NCBI GenBank assembly: GCA_949128115.1
Contig: OX421966.1
Coordinates: 35,543,042 to 35,607,041, forward strand
Length of the DNA: 64,000 nt
Direction of reading: 5' to 3'
From: Anaspis maculata
Taxonomy: Eukaryota; Arthropoda; Insecta; Coleoptera; Scraptiidae
Shown: one piece after another, positions 35,056 through 48,372 of the stretch
Numbering within the stretch: position 1 is the first letter of the stretch
Layout of the letters: every line of letters begins with the position of its first letter
Program-made: the position numbers and the translations under genes
The notes under the pieces: model-generated
Database searches by the model: none
Seen by the model: only the letters and a program-made list of their open reading frames with translations
What the model was told of the DNA's origin: nothing

Positions 35056-37921
35056 CAGGGTGTTTTAAAAGTAAGTGCCATCCTTCCCGCCCTAGATTCA
35101 GATTTTCAGATATGAAGATTGTGCTATTTTTTATTTTTCAAAAGTGCCCCTGGAAAAAGTTACTGGCCTTCAAAGTTCAATTTTTTAATTCGTTATTTAT
35201 TCATAACTTCAATACGGCTGAGCCGATTTTATCCAAATTTTAACCAGGATGTCCTGAAATACGTCTCTATTGAACAATGATGGCGTATTTGAACAAAAAT
35301 GCCCAGTGGCGTAGATAGTGGGGGGTAGCCCCTTTTCCCCCCCACTTTCTACGCCTCTCAAGATTTTCCAAAACTGACTACATTTCTAGATTCCTTGTTC
35401 AATTTGCAAAAAAAAGTTCCAGTTGTAAAATTTTGATTAAGAGGGCGCATACACGTGACGTTTATAATTTTTCAAAGGCATTTTCAGGCGTATTTCTCAA
35501 CTGAACGCAAAACTATTTGGCACGAACACGGCAGCAATCATCCTCCAGGGTATGAAACAATGATCCCATCAGTTTCTTCACTGCTTTTTGAATAAATCGC
35601 TAATAAGCAAAAACTGAATTCTTTTTTTCCTGGGTCGGGATTTAACGTTTAGCGAATGAACAGTATTTCAATCCCTAGGTCACTTTTTGCTGAAACTTAC
35701 AGTAAAAGGTCATCAAACGAAATTGCTTGGTTTTTGAGATCATGCCTTTGCAAAAAGTAGATGCACTCCGAAATTTTTTCACCACTCAACAGTTTGGCTA
35801 CTGTCTGACAGGTGTCGCTGCATCAGGACATCCCTGAGGTAACTCGGATATTCCTTGCTGGCAAGTTTTATTTACCTCGATTGACAGGTATTGTCAAAAT
35901 TTAAGGTTAAGAGCGACTGTCATTGTCATTAAGGTTAAGAACGATTGTCAATGTCAATTATACCTTGAAATAAAAGCAAGAAGACCATAATACATCGGTT
36001 TTATTAGGTACCTACAAAAATTCATTCAGAGGTGTCGTACTCGTAAGTATCCTGGTCAACACAGGGTAAAAGGTTGTCCATGAATGAGAATAATTCTCAC
36101 AGTGCGTGACATTGTCCCACTGACCGTCACGTTTAATTACAGGGCATCTCCCTACTACACTTTCTGATTTCTTGTTTTGCGTTTATAATAATAGATACCA
36201 AACACAACACAATACCACACCACAATCCACACCAGTCACAACACATCTTTGCCGGTCCAAAAGTAGCTCCAAAATTAAGCAATAAATTAGCTCTCATTTC
36301 AGATTTCTAGCATTCGAAATTTACCTGCAACTTTAATAATTGGAATATCTATAATTTTCTTGAAATGCGGCAACAAGCTGAGCAGGGAGCACCCTTGTTG
36401 AGTTGAGAGCCTTTGTTGAGGGCAAAACACGACGCGACTGTGACACAAATTGGAAATTTCAGGGGTTCAGCTGACGCCTGACGACTCTGACGTGTATGTG
36501 TCAACTGACTGCGATCACTCGATGTCGATGATAGCCACACTTGTGAGCAAGCTCGTGGCAAGCTCCTAGGCTTTGACATGGCTTCTGATGGCCTTTGAGG
36601 CCTTCTTCGTTTTTTGAGACGCTCTCTTTGTCTCCGTCGTCGACAAAGTTGTCGGTGCTGAGATCGTTGTCGGGTGACGAGATGGTGCTGGTTTGCTGCA
36701 AAACGTCATGCCATCCATGGCTTCGATGCTTGCGGGGCTCTGCCTTTCTCCAGCGACAGGTCAGATTTCGCCTCCCTCGGCTTGGATCGAGGCTTGGATT
36801 CAGGCCCGGTGGCCCGGCAGGGGTGGTAGTGGCCGCTGTAACGAGCCGCAGAGATCGTCGAGCGGTTCCAGCTATCGCTGTAGTTGTCACTGTTGCCTTT
36901 CAAACGGAGTTGCAAAACGATGCCTTGTGTGCTTTGCGAAGTGCGGATTCTATTAAGGCAAGACTTGTGACTCCTTGGACTTGTGGCGCTGAGATGAGAG
37001 AGAGTTTGCTTGAAATCATCTGTTTTGGGAGAGTGATAAAGAAACTGTGTCACTCTTAAATGACAGACGCAACAGACTGAATTCTAACCAAAATCACTAC
37101 ACTGTCGGAATCGAAATATCAAAAAAACGCCCTCTCACTGTTGGTAGCTTACTATACACTATCTTCTAGTAGAAAACTGCACTTTCGATTGTTTCCAAAT
37201 TATAATTTTATCAAATTAATTCAGCTACTTGCGGAAAGATGACTCTTCAATGCCCCCTCTTAAAGGCTCATTCTTGAAATATCTGGATTTGAAACTTTGA
37301 AACATTTCGGAACCGCCACTTTCCAGGGCACAATTTTTTTTTAGAAAATTAAAAATTGAAATTCAAGAAAACTCAAGATTTCTCAACTGAAATAAGTTTT
37401 TTAGGTGTTTTAAGTTGATAAACTACCATTTTTGCTGTGAGACATGGGTTTTTCAGGAAAAAACAATTTGAGCTCTGGAAAGTGGCGATTCCGAGATGTT
37501 GTTCAAAGTTTCAAACCCAAATATCTCAAAAACAAAGCCCCTGATCAAAATTTTGCAGGAGTAACTTTTTTTGAAAATTAAACAAGGAATCTAAAAATGT
37601 AATCAGTTTTGGAAAATCCTCAGGGGCGTAGAAAGTGGGGGGGAAAAAGGAGCTACCCCCACTTACTACGCTACTAGGAGCTTTTGTTTAAATACGACAT
37701 CACTGTTCAATAAAGACGTATTTCAGCACACTCTGGTTGAAATTTGAGCAAAATAGGCCCAGCCGTATAAAAGTTAGGAATGAAAAACGAATTGAAAAAT
37801 TGAAATTTGAAGGCCTGTAACTTTTTTCAGGGGAACTTTAAAAAAAAAATAGCACAATCTTCATATTTTGGAAATCTAAATCTGGGGTGGAAAGGATGGC
37901 ACTTATTTTTAAAACACCCTG
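35056..37921. mobile_element. CAGGGTG-ended TA-flanked foldback with GC-rich cargo (E6)
   Basis: CAGGGTGTTTTAAAAGTAAG starts at 35056 and its complement ends at 37921, with TA on both sides (35054-35055, 37922-37923). Inverted arms of ~370 bp are clear. The 2.1-kb middle includes a GC-rich region at about 36350-37060 unlike any other element here. It has open frames of 129 and 115 codons on the minus strand and 154 on the plus strand, none of a recognised family. TA flanks suggest Tc1/mariner-type movement, but there is no transposase. Confidence 0.7.
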
Positions 37922-38297
37922 TACAGTATTACACTTGATGGGTGAGTCAGCAAAAACCTCTGAAAAAATTGATGAATGGACGTAAATTTTGGTCCTTTTT
38001 TTTTGAAAATTTTCAACTTATCTTATGGACCAAAAGCCCCCAAAAATTTTATTATCTTACGACCACATTTTCGATTAAGAGGATGTTTCCACACAAAATC
38101 CCGTTGGTTTCATTCATGTACCTTATGACTTAGATTTTTGCCCCTTTTTTCAAAAATTGACTAACCCTTACCAGCCTAAAGCCCCTGGTCAGACATGCGT
38201 AAGACAAAGAAATTTCAACAACCTTATCAACACACATTTGACCTTTACTATCATGTACCTTATGACGAAAGTTCTGAGGCACCAGCTCCCTGTCCAG

Positions 38298-41200
38298 TAG
38301 GACAATTATACTTTGTACTTACGTATGAAATCTAGGTAAAAAAATTAGTGAATTTACAGTGTTCAATCGTCAATGGTTTTAGAGGAGAATGGGAAATTGG
38401 TTATCACCCTCTATACCTAAGTGTATAACTGGAAGCACATTTCCCTAGTAAAACAGCTATTACCGGAAAAAATGTTGGAACAATATTATTGAAAAACATT
38501 CAGACGGCGCTAGCGGCCAGTTTATCAAAGTGCGGACACTTTGCCAATCGATATAGAATCGAAAAAGAAGTAGAGTGCACCCAGAAGTTTCAGCACATGA
38601 ACTTCGGACACTCTGTATACACAGTGTAGGTATATTTTTGTATTAAGGTAGTTTTAGGCCAGATGTAAATATTATCTAAGTGGATATAGGAACGCATACT
38701 TTCAGCGTGAATGAAATGTACGGGAAGAAATGTCAAAAAAATTTAGTGAGCAGGAAGAATTACACAATTCAATAAACTGCTAGTCAAAAGTTGAAGATGG
38801 ACCAAAATTTACTTCGGTTTCAAGCGAGGATATCTACAGGGTGATTCAAAAGTGTCCAGCCACCTTGAAGCTGCGTAGTATGAAGATATAGTAGAGTGCT
38901 GGAAAATTGTTAGAAAATTCTATCTCTCTTAATTTTGAAGTTATGAAGGAACAAAAGTTGGTCCTTCGATCGCTTCTATTTTCGTTGGTTCAAAAGATTA
39001 TAGTAAACTGTTTACGATAAGTACAAAAAATCAACCTCTGAAGCTGTATTAAATTTCTGTTTTCTATACAGGGTGAGTCATAAACTACAAAAATTTAGTT
39101 TTCTAAGAAAAACAGCAGCAAAATAATTGGGAAAAAGTTGAGATTTCCTTCGGCTTTTCATTGAACCATGGTATCAAATGAACCATGGTATCATTGACTC
39201 GTGCATATGGCAACCTGATAAATTAAAAATTCACGTACCTACAAAAAAAAAACGTGACAACGTGGGATTTGCTGCAAGCGAAAAGGTATAGATTGTAAAA
39301 TACCAGAGAATAAAGTCAAATCTGAACATGTGTGTGGATGCAGGAAAAACGCCAATAACTACCGCTGATATCGCACTCTACGCCTACGTTTTCGTCATTG
39401 TAAAACTGTGATGAAAAATGCGAAAATAAATTTCGGACCAAAGCAAAGCACAATATAAAATTATGGGTCCGATGAACGTGGAAAATTTATGCAACTATAC
39501 TTTCGATCTATTCCCCTGACTCGTAAAAATCGACATCGGTGCTCCCTCTTTGAATAGAGCATACCGTAAAGACGCGCCCCGGCACCTATCAGCGGTAATT
39601 TGCATTTAATAACAGCGTCGTCAAAATGCGTGCCGAAACATGCGATGTTCAAGATATTATTATTGTACCATATCTGGCTATCGCTTCGCAGGCTCCTTCT
39701 CATGTGAAAATCGAACGTTTTCCGGATGTGTTATCGATACTTACAAGCGGATTGCGGAGCTTCGTTGCGGCAAAATAGATTCCATATAAAAAGGAAAAGC
39801 TGAGCATCGCTCGCTCGAAATATACATGTATTTTTAGCGCATTTTCGAAGAAAGTGCTCCATTGTGGCCGGCTTGTCTGTCTGGTACGCAGATTTTTGCA
39901 GTTCAACTCCTCTGTTTTACTCTGATTTATCAATCGAAAATGCAGTAAATCATCTTGTTCAGTGATGTTTGAAGCTCCAAGCAATAATAGCTGAGATCAG
40001 ACAAGCTGTCATTCACGTCAGGTTTTGGGAAAATACTAATTCTATCTAAATATTGATAAAAGCCAAACTTGAGCTGTGGCAAACAAGCCCCTGATTTGGA
40101 TATTCTGACGCTTGAATAACGGAGCAAAAGTGTTTGGCGCTAGTTCATGATATAAATAATCGCAGCGTATTAAATTAAGATCAGGATGTTTCTTGCAATT
40201 GTTACACTATGACATTTTTATGTCATGCGACTCGAGATTTTCCGTGTCCACTCTAAGCTATAGCTCAATGGAGATCGGAATTTTCATTTGAAATGTTCCG
40301 ATGATCAAACAGAACGCCATCGAAACCTGTAAGGTACAGTGCGACCGGGAATTAATTTCCGCTTTTGGCGAGCCCTTCCAGCGCATCAAGTTCTCCCTAA
40401 TCTATCCAGTCAACACCAGCGTAAGCCGCAACTCTTTACCTATACCTACTACACGAGTGATCGTGATATCAATGATATTGTCATACGAGCGGCGATTCAA
40501 GAGAACACTAATCGGAGGCATATATAAAGCACCGATCGTCGCCTAGGCAGTAGTATTGAATCCGAAGAGGTAGCGAGCGGATAAAAAAACGATAGTCCCA
40601 GCGATATTTACAAGCGTAAATAATTGTTGTCGTGTATTTATTGTAGTAAGCAGTAATAAACAGTGTGTGTTTTAAAACGGTGGTCTCAATTATAATCGAA
40701 CCCGTACGCGAAATACGTAACAATATCATCGTGCTTACACTTCAAGACTGCACTTTTCCATTAGGCAGCAAAGGTTTGGGGAATTCAAATCGGAGACATA
40801 CCCTCCAAATTATTAGCTGTTTTACACGACCCTGATTTTAGGTTTGAATAGTATTAGTATTGCTAGTATTAGTGTTAAAATTAGTCAATTTAGCAGAAGT
40901 AACCTGATTCTTTGGCCTGCATGAGGCGTATGTAACCTGACGTAGTGGCGTATCTGCAAATTTGTTTTTTTTTTGTAGATTCTCAAAAGTTTTAAGCTCT
41001 AGACACTGGCACTGGGTGTCGTACAAATTTCAAGTTACGTCAAACTAAACCTATAACATGGATTACAATGAATACAAAATTAAGTTACCAATTTTGTCAA
41101 GTGATAATTTATATCGTCAGGGAGCGATTATGGCGGCATCAACTCTATTTCAAAATTATTGTTAGTTAATAGTGGCAAGAATCTTGATTCGCCTGCAAAA

Positions 41201-41804
41201 AACTGGGCATTTCAGCCGCCTAGCCGAAACAGGTGGACCAGCTGACAACCGAAAAGACAGCGAAGCGAACGTCAAGTGTCAGTCTAATGTCAGTTGTAAA
41301 CGTTTCAACAAAAAATCTGAAAATTTCCAGCGTCAGTGCGCAGAATAGCACTGATAATAAGCTTCTATCAAGACGCCAGGATCTTAGCGCTACTTTGACT
41401 TCGCTGACGGCGTTGCCGCCGCAACAAGAATACAATTACGTCATCATGCTAATGGAGCAGCAATAAGAAAACGAGCGCGACTCTTGCGCCTTTGTGCCGT
41501 CACCATTACCACCACCACCTCCGGAGATGTCGAATTAATTGTTCTTTGCGCAATTGCATTAAAAGCTTCTCTTGCCTTGCGAGATAAAAGCGCATCTCGT
41601 GGCTCCATCGCCGCGGCTAATGTGGTTTGAGAGTTCAGAGTTTGACGAAGATCTTCCGGAGGGAAATTTTCATGGCATGCGAGTAATGCACCCGCGCGCC
41701 AAAGTTCCAGTCGCTGTTTGGAATTCACAGTGTCAATATGATTATATCGGAATGTCGTTTGGTAACCCCGAAGCCGAACCGCAGGAAAGCTCTGCCTTAC
41801 CGAG
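38298..41804. other. intron DNA with two solitary CAGGGTG ends
   Basis: TA-flanked CAGGGTGATTCAAAAG occurs at 38836 and CAGGGTGAGTCATAAAC near 39070, without partners. Two adjacent copies of GAACCATGGTATCA lie at about 39165-39192. No gene was recognised. Confidence 0.4.
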
Positions 41805-42163
41805 TGAGGGAAAATCACAAATAGGATGTTTTCACTGTATCAAAGATCCCCCAAAATCACACATAATTATGTAGGTACTAATACATATACCTACGTGAAA
41901 GCTTGAATAAGTTATTACTGCATACAAAATACTAATTGGTCAAATATTTGAGAAATAAAATCACTTGAAATTCAAAGATTTCAAATTCATTTGAGGGAAA
42001 ATCACAAATAGGATGTTTTCACTGTATCAAAGATCCCCCAAAATCACACATAATTATGTAGGTACTAATACATATACCTACGTGAAAGCTTGAATAAGTT
42101 ATTACTGCATACAAAATACTAATTGGTCAAATATTTGAGAAATAAAATCACTTGAAATTCAAA
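41805..42163. repeat. near-identical tandem duplication, 187-bp unit
   Basis: TGAGGGAAAATCACAAATAG begins copies at 41805 and 41992. Over the next ~170 bp I see no differences, after which the second copy diverges. This is a very young duplication, or an assembly duplication. Confidence 0.85.
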
Positions 42164-42252
42164 TTTTTAAATTACTTTCAAAACACAGTTTTAGTCAAGT
42201 TCCGGTGATCATGACGTTATGGCGCGATGTGGCGGAAAAAAAGTGGTGTCTT

Positions 42253-42322
42253 GCCCCGAGCGGGAATCGAACCTGCGTCTTCCATTTGCCGGATGGGTAC
42301 TCTACTACTAAGCTACCGAGGA
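42253..42322 (-). tRNA. tRNA-like gene or tRNA-derived repeat, anticodon GGC if folded
   Basis: On the minus strand 70 nt fold as a cloverleaf. The acceptor TCCTCGG pairs with TCGGGGC (6 of 7). The D arm is GCTTAGTAGTAGAGT, the anticodon arm has loop CCGGCAA, and the T arm has loop TTCGATT with B box GGTTCGATTCC. The anticodon would be GGC (Ala), rare in eukaryotes, and position 33 is C rather than the near-invariant U. A pseudogene or SINE head is therefore more likely than a working tRNA. Confidence 0.5.
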
Positions 42323-42619
42323 GACAACAGTTCCTCCGCCACATGCCCATTTGAGAGCCGCCACAACATCATGAGTTTTATTCAAGTTATGACAAACATA
42401 AAATGTCATGTTAACGTCGTCAACTTCTTGTGTATTTGTGTTATGAATTTCGTTTATATCCATTAGAAATGTATTCGAATGGCTTTAGTAAAGCTTCAAC
42501 CAACAAATGCTCCACTGAATTTATCAAAAACTAAGTACAACCGTTTCAACTCGGCCGAATTTCAAGACGTCAAAGCTGCAGCGTAATAGAAAAATGTAGG
42601 TAGGTACTTGCCCATTAGT

Positions 42620-42735
42620 TATAGGCTGTCTGATTTCTATACATGATTCGAGTGGGCTGTGTTTCTGGTCGCCATCGGCCGATCGCGGCCTGAATCGCAA
42701 CTCGCTAGAATCATGTAGAGATCAGACAGCCTATA
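42620..42735. mobile_element. 116-bp palindromic MITE-like element
   Basis: TATAGGCTGTCTGATTTCTA at the left is matched by the complement ending CAGACAGCCTATA at the right. The stem continues through ATGATTCGAG with a few differences. The loop is GC-rich with GCCATCGGCCGATCGCGGCC, itself palindromic. The terminal TA may be the target site. Confidence 0.65.
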
Positions 42736-43703
42736 CTTGTGATGAGGAACCTCCACTCATCGGACTTGTTGAACGCACATTGTGGGCGTCTAAGCAAAGT
42801 ATCCTCCGCGCAGTAATTTATCCTGAAGCCAGCCAGTGTTCCTCGCAACACGGTAATTGACAAAGAAAAATCACGGTGAAGGGGTGTGAATTATTGTATT
42901 TTCGCAACTGATCAACTTTCGGGAATATTCAGGAACAATTTTGATGGGGCACTTTTCGAGGTGTTTCTACACCGAGGCACAAATTACCACCTATTTCTTC
43001 GAGTTTTATGTCGAAGTTTGATGACAACATCTAGCGTCGGGCTGACATTCAAAGACTAACATTCAAAGACTGACATGAGACTAATGACGTCACATGTTGT
43101 TTTTGCCGGGAAAAATTTAGTTCCGTGTTGTATTATCTTCAAGATTATTGTGAAGAATTTTTTGGCAAAACAAAATTTACTAGTGGAATACAGGTCCCAA
43201 GTAGGTACTTCCTATTTTTCGATTAATAAAAAATTGTGGAAACACCCTATTACCGTTCCTCAAAAAAATTACCTATACAATATCATTTGTTTATTATTTT
43301 TTTGGTTTTAGAATTTTTCGATTTCTTTGTACTTCGTATTTTTTACTTCTCATCAGTTAGTCACTGTTCAACATGAAGTAATTCAAGATAACCTAACTGC
43401 ATCAACAAAAATCTAACAGAAAATTAAGCTTCTAGGCTATTTGGTAGTTACCTTATATCGTCTTTGTGCCCGAGCAAGAGCATTGTTCAATAAATTGTGA
43501 CGTCCTTGTCGAAAATTGACAATACTCGAGTACGGAGGCATTGTCGTGTATGTTTAACGATGTTTTGTTTATGTTTTCCTCGATGTTTTCATTCTTTCGG
43601 GCGATTGCTGATGCCAAGAATATGTGCGTCTACGAAATGCAGAGGTGTTGAACTGTTGAAGGTGATTTTCTGACTCATAGGTTCAGTTGAGAAAACGCCA
43701 TAC
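42736..43703. other. intron DNA, nothing recognised
   Basis: No gene or strong repeat is seen apart from a short direct repeat of ACATTCAAAGACT near 43045-43075. Confidence 0.35.
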
Positions 43704-43707
43704 TTAA

Positions 43708-44031
43708 GGACGGAGTCATATTGGTGAAATAAGCGTTGCGAAATCAATCCGTGTGGGTTTATTCCTTGACGGATTCTTACCATTTTGGTCTCTTTCGGAA
43801 CCTACAAGGATGTACTTTGGTTTGAGCCCATTGGCATTTCCGAAATAAAAAAATAAAAATTAAATTTTATCATTTGAAAAAATTATTTTTGGATTTTGGA
43901 AATGCCAATGGGCTCAAACCAAAGTACATCTTTGTAGCTTTCGAAAGAGACCAAAATGGTGAGAATACGTCAAGGAATAAACCCAGACGGATTGATTTCG
44001 CAACGCTTATTTTACCCATTGAACTCCGTCC
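43708..44031. mobile_element. 324-bp MITE flanked by TTAA
   Basis: TTAA at 43704-43707 and 44032-44035 flanks GGACGGAGTCATATTGG and its near-complement. Arms of ~140 bp match well, for example around TGCCAATGGGCTCAAACC (43901) and its complement near 43825. TTAA targets are typical of piggyBac and Kolobok elements. GCCATACTTAA is also directly repeated just outside (43697-43707 and 44049-44059). Confidence 0.7.
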
Positions 44032-44059
44032 TTAAAGCAAGTGGATAAGCCATACTTAA

Positions 44060-44853
44060 TAATAGTAGTACATAGCTGGACTCCTTTCCACCTGATAAAG
44101 ATTCACCATGAACAACAACACCCCATTGGAAATTGGAACGCTTCGCTCGGATGAAACGAAACCAAATCCGTAAATCAAGTTGTCTAGCTTTGAGACTCTG
44201 AATAGAGGTGTGATACATACATCCAATTTTCCCACTGCATAACTTTCCCCGGATGAACCACCACACAACCTCAGACACCTCAATTAGGAGGATGAAACGC
44301 GGGACGCGGGACTTTTGTTTATAGTGTCAATCAACTCGCAAACTGGGAACTGTGCCTGTTGCCGCCGTATACGTGCCTAATCCAAAATGACAATGAAATA
44401 CTGCACAACTGGAACTATAGTCGCCTCAGATGTCAGCTGCCCAAAAACGCAGAAAACATAACCCTAAGAGAACTGCTTGTTTAGTTTATTATCAATCTGG
44501 GGTGGAGGTATCAAGATTAAAGTAAAGATGCTTGTGCAATGTGCAAAGGAACCTGATAAATCCGCATTTTCATTCATGAATGGAAAGGAAGAGAAAGAAA
44601 AAGGGTAACGCTGACAGTGGAAAAACTGCGACCCTAAGGGGGGAGCTTTGACCTATCTTAAGGTTGTTAGATGGCATTATAGACCGTGAGCTAGCGGCCT
44701 TTGAGATCATGTCATTTCTGACCGCACCATACTTCTTGTGGTGATAGCCACCCACATGATAGTTGCTGAAACGCCAGTCTGTCTCCCCAAAGCGAGTTGT
44801 CTTGGGGGCTGCCAGTTGTCAAAAGCCCCCAAAAAACCCAATTTTGCACCGTT
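44060..44853. other. intron DNA, nothing recognised
   Basis: Short open frames on the minus strand have no recognisable domain. Confidence 0.3.
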
Positions 44854-45897
44854 AATCCGATCGACTTGAAATTTGATATACAGACAAGGTCTTGCTGTCA
44901 AATGAGCCAATTAGTTTTTGGCTGTCATCTGTCAAGGAGAAGTGTCATTATCAGAAAATGACAGGAGTTTTATTCCACAAAACTTGACTTGCAATATGTT
45001 ATTCGAAACCCCTAAAAAAACTGTATCCAGAACAGTTTGAAGTACTCTTCTAACAGTCATTTGTGAGTTAAAAAAAAATATCAAAGGTGAAAACTTTGAC
45101 ATTCATTTCTTCAAAATCTATCTGATGGACTGGCATCAAATCCGGCATAAAGCAGCAAACCAAAATGATCTAATCAAATCTGCAGTTGGAGTTTCTCACC
45201 ATTTCCCAACACGGCACCGGCGTTACGAATTTTTTATTTTCTCCTGGCCGTTGCCACCCGAGAAGATCGCTCACCCGGATTTTGACGAGGACGACACACG
45301 TTTAGTGTGGAACTCAACTCAGACGGTCTTTCCTGCTCGGGGATTGACTTTTTTTTTTAAATTCCAACTGATATCAAAAGCAGATTGGATTGGGCGTCAT
45401 GTATGCCTATTTTCAATTGCGACGCGTCTCCGGTCTTCCGGCGTATAATAATTACGGAATGTGCAATTGCTTTTTGAAAAAATAGCCGCCGGAAAACCAC
45501 GTCGCGTTTGAAAATAGGCCTACATTACACCCAATCCAATCTACTTTTGATATCAGTTGAAATTTGTCGGAGAAAGTCAATCTCCGAGCAGAAAAGACTA
45601 TCTAAGTTGAGTTCTACACTAAACGTGTGTCGTCCTGGTCAGAATCCGGTTGAGCGGCCCTCTCGGGTGGCAACGGCCAAGAGGAATTTAAAAATTCGTA
45701 ACGCCTTGTTGGGAAATGGTGAAAAACTCCAACTGCAGATTTAACTAGATTATTTTAGTTTGTTGCTTTATGCTGAATTTGATCTCAGTCTATCGGATAG
45801 ATTTTGAAGAATAAAATGTCAAAGTTTTGAACTTTGATATTTTTTAATTATTGACGATTGAGAGTTGGAGTATACCAAATTTCAAGTCGATCGGATT
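44854..45897. mobile_element. foldback element, arms about 480 bp (E11)
   Basis: AATCCGATCGACTTGAAATT at the left is answered at 45878-45897. The arms continue through GACATTCATTTCTTCAAAAT, CTCACCATTTCCCAACAAGG-like and ATCAAAAGCAGATTGGATTG segments with inverted partners. The loop is short (~90 bp, about 45420-45510). A 107-codon frame at 45125-45448 is arm sequence and is not called. No target duplication was identified. Confidence 0.75.
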
Positions 45898-46800
45898 ATT
45901 GGGTACGTACCGACATACTACCGGTAGATATGTGAGCTGCTGAACGGCTTGTCGAATCGCTCTCCATTTTCCCACTCATTTCCACCGAAAAACTGACATG
46001 AACTGCCATAAACACCTCATCACCATTCCACCTCTACCGCATTCCGCACATGCGTTATCCAGCGGTAGCACTCACCAGAGAGCCTGCTGAACGCGCTCAT
46101 TATTACCAAAGGTGGCTGTGACTACAAATAGAAGACTGAAGTTGAAAGTTTCTTTATTGTTTCTGTCGATTTCAACCGGCAACGCTTTTTGACATAAATT
46201 TTCAAATTTCAATAATTTCAATTTAAATTTCAAATTTGGCAAATTTTCTGATTTAGCGCTGTAGACGCCGTAGCCTTCTTACATGGTGTAAAACTGGCTT
46301 CATCGTGTCATGCGTGGAAATGCGACTCGATGGCCGCCGATGCTACCGTCGTTCAGACGCCAAAACGGCACGAGAGCCGTTCGAATAATACAGCATTCGG
46401 GATTCGTCTTGACGGCCAGGCATAGTGCCGACACATGAAAAAAAATCGCAATACAATTAGGAAACAACTGAAACAAAATCTCTCAGGTCAGTCAAAACAC
46501 GGTTACGCTGGACGTACTGTAGTGTGATAGTGATTGTACATTTACCGTCTCAATTAGAATTTCAAAATCAAGCTGAATAAGGTACCTAAGCATATCATAT
46601 CATATCATGCAACCAAGATTCCTTGTTGCTACGCACTGTTGAATCTGAGGTGGATGTTTGAATTCTGAAGTTCTCAAATTTTTGACATTGATATTGGAAA
46701 AACATATTCGACGACCATTTTTTAGAAATCTTGTAAATTTTGATATTCTTGATGAACAATGAATTCAAATGACAAAAATGCAATTTAGGAGCGAGGCATA
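45898..46800. other. intron DNA, nothing recognised
   Basis: A short CATAT repeat lies at 46593-46608. Otherwise no feature is seen. Confidence 0.35.
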
Positions 46801-48372
46801 CATAGGTATGTAAACTGATGGACAACGAAGTTGTCGGTATATCGTAAAAATGGTTCGACTTTGAAGACCAATAACTTCCGATTGCCGAATGCGATTTTCA
46901 TTTTGTTTATTGTGTTGATTAGCCCATAGTGCGGGCGCTAAGAGCCATAATCGGGATGAACCTTGCAAATGGTGATGAAAGCATGAAATTTGGTACACGT
47001 ACTCAGAATAAGCCCCTCTTTCAGATAAGAGGTGGAGCCACGCCAAATTTTCACCGAAAGGGGGCTCGGGGGGCTCCTGAAAGTTGAAGGTGCTAGGGCT
47101 CCCTCTAAACGGCTTATCAGTTCGTTTTGACAATTGAAAAGGAAACTTATGAATATATTGTAAACATTGACGGCGTTTATCGTATTGTCCCGGAAATTTT
47201 TATTATGAAAAAAAAAGTTCTTCGGCAGAACACACAAATTGGTTTTATTTAATTTTCACCCACAAAGAATTAAGAAGGAGATGTGCAACACGCTCATTCC
47301 CACAAATTCGTATATCCTCTGAATTTGTTTGTGGAGTCAAAATTTTGATGGTGTATCTTCTTGAAGAGGGGCATTCCAAAGAGTAAGCTAGTTTCAACCC
47401 TAAGTTCAAACAGAATTTTTCCAATGTTCGGAATCGAAATTACTGAATTCTTTCCAGCAATGCATACCCTGGACCCTTCTTTGGAAGTACCGCGTGCGAT
47501 TGAACGTGAAGTAAGTCCTTAACGAGGTCCTGAAACACTATTAGAATTTTTCTTCTGTGATGCTACTATCCACCCTCGACCGGTGAATTAGGTTTCTACA
47601 CAGCATGCGCGGAGTGTATACACGATGCAGGGTATTTTCTCGGTTCAGTCAAATTTTTTATGATTGAAATTGTGTCATAATATTGAAATAACGTGTATAC
47701 ACTCCGCGCATGCTGTGTAGGAACCTAATTGCCCCGGTCGAGAGTGGATAGTAGCATCACAGAAGAAAAATTCTGATAGTGTTTCAGGACTTACTCCACG
47801 TTCAATCGCACGCGGTACTTCCGAAGAAGGGTTCAGGGTATGCATTGCTGGAAGGAATTCAGTAATTTCGATTGATAACATTGAAGAAATTCTGTTTGAA
47901 CTTAGTGTTGAAAATAGCATACTCTTTGGAATGCCCCTCTTCAAGAAGATACACCATCAAAATTTTGACTCCACAAACGAATTCAGAGGATACGAATTTG
48001 GGGGAAACAACGTGTTGCACATCTCCTCATCGATTCTTTGTAGGTAAAAATTAAATAAAACCAATTTGTGTGTTTTGCGGAAGAACTTATTTTTTTCATC
48101 ATGAAAAATTTTCGGGACAAGACGATAAACGTCGTCAATTTTTACGATATATTCATAAGTTTCCTTTTTAATTGATAAAACGAACTGATGAGCGGTTTGG
48201 TGGGACCCCTAGCACCTTCAACTTTTAGGAGCCCCCGGAGCCCCCTTCCGGTGAAAATTCGGCGTGGCTCCACCTCTTCTCTAAAAGAAGTGCTCATTCT
48301 GAGTATGTGTACCGAATTTCACGCTTCCATCACCATTTGCAAGGTTCATTCACCTAGTGCCCCCACTACTAA

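Larger units (their letters stand above)
32981..38296. mobile_element. large composite foldback with nested insertions (E5)
   Basis: TGGACAGGGAGCTGGTGCCT at 32981 is answered by its complement ending near 38296. Outer arms cover about 32981-33530 and 37940-38296. The left arm has been invaded by a 213-bp MITE (33162-33374), and between the arms lie a 1.35-kb foldback (33605-34957) and a 2.9-kb CAGGGTG-ended element (35056-37921). The original loop is therefore no longer recognisable. No clear target duplication was found at the outer ends. Confidence 0.65.

Noticed and set aside
36595..37059. 154-codon plus-strand frame
   Set aside because: It overlaps comparably long minus-strand frames in the same GC-rich segment and has no recognisable domain, so high GC alone explains the lack of stops.
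45125..45448. 107-codon plus-strand frame
   Set aside because: It lies entirely within one arm of a foldback element, and the mirrored copy is interrupted.
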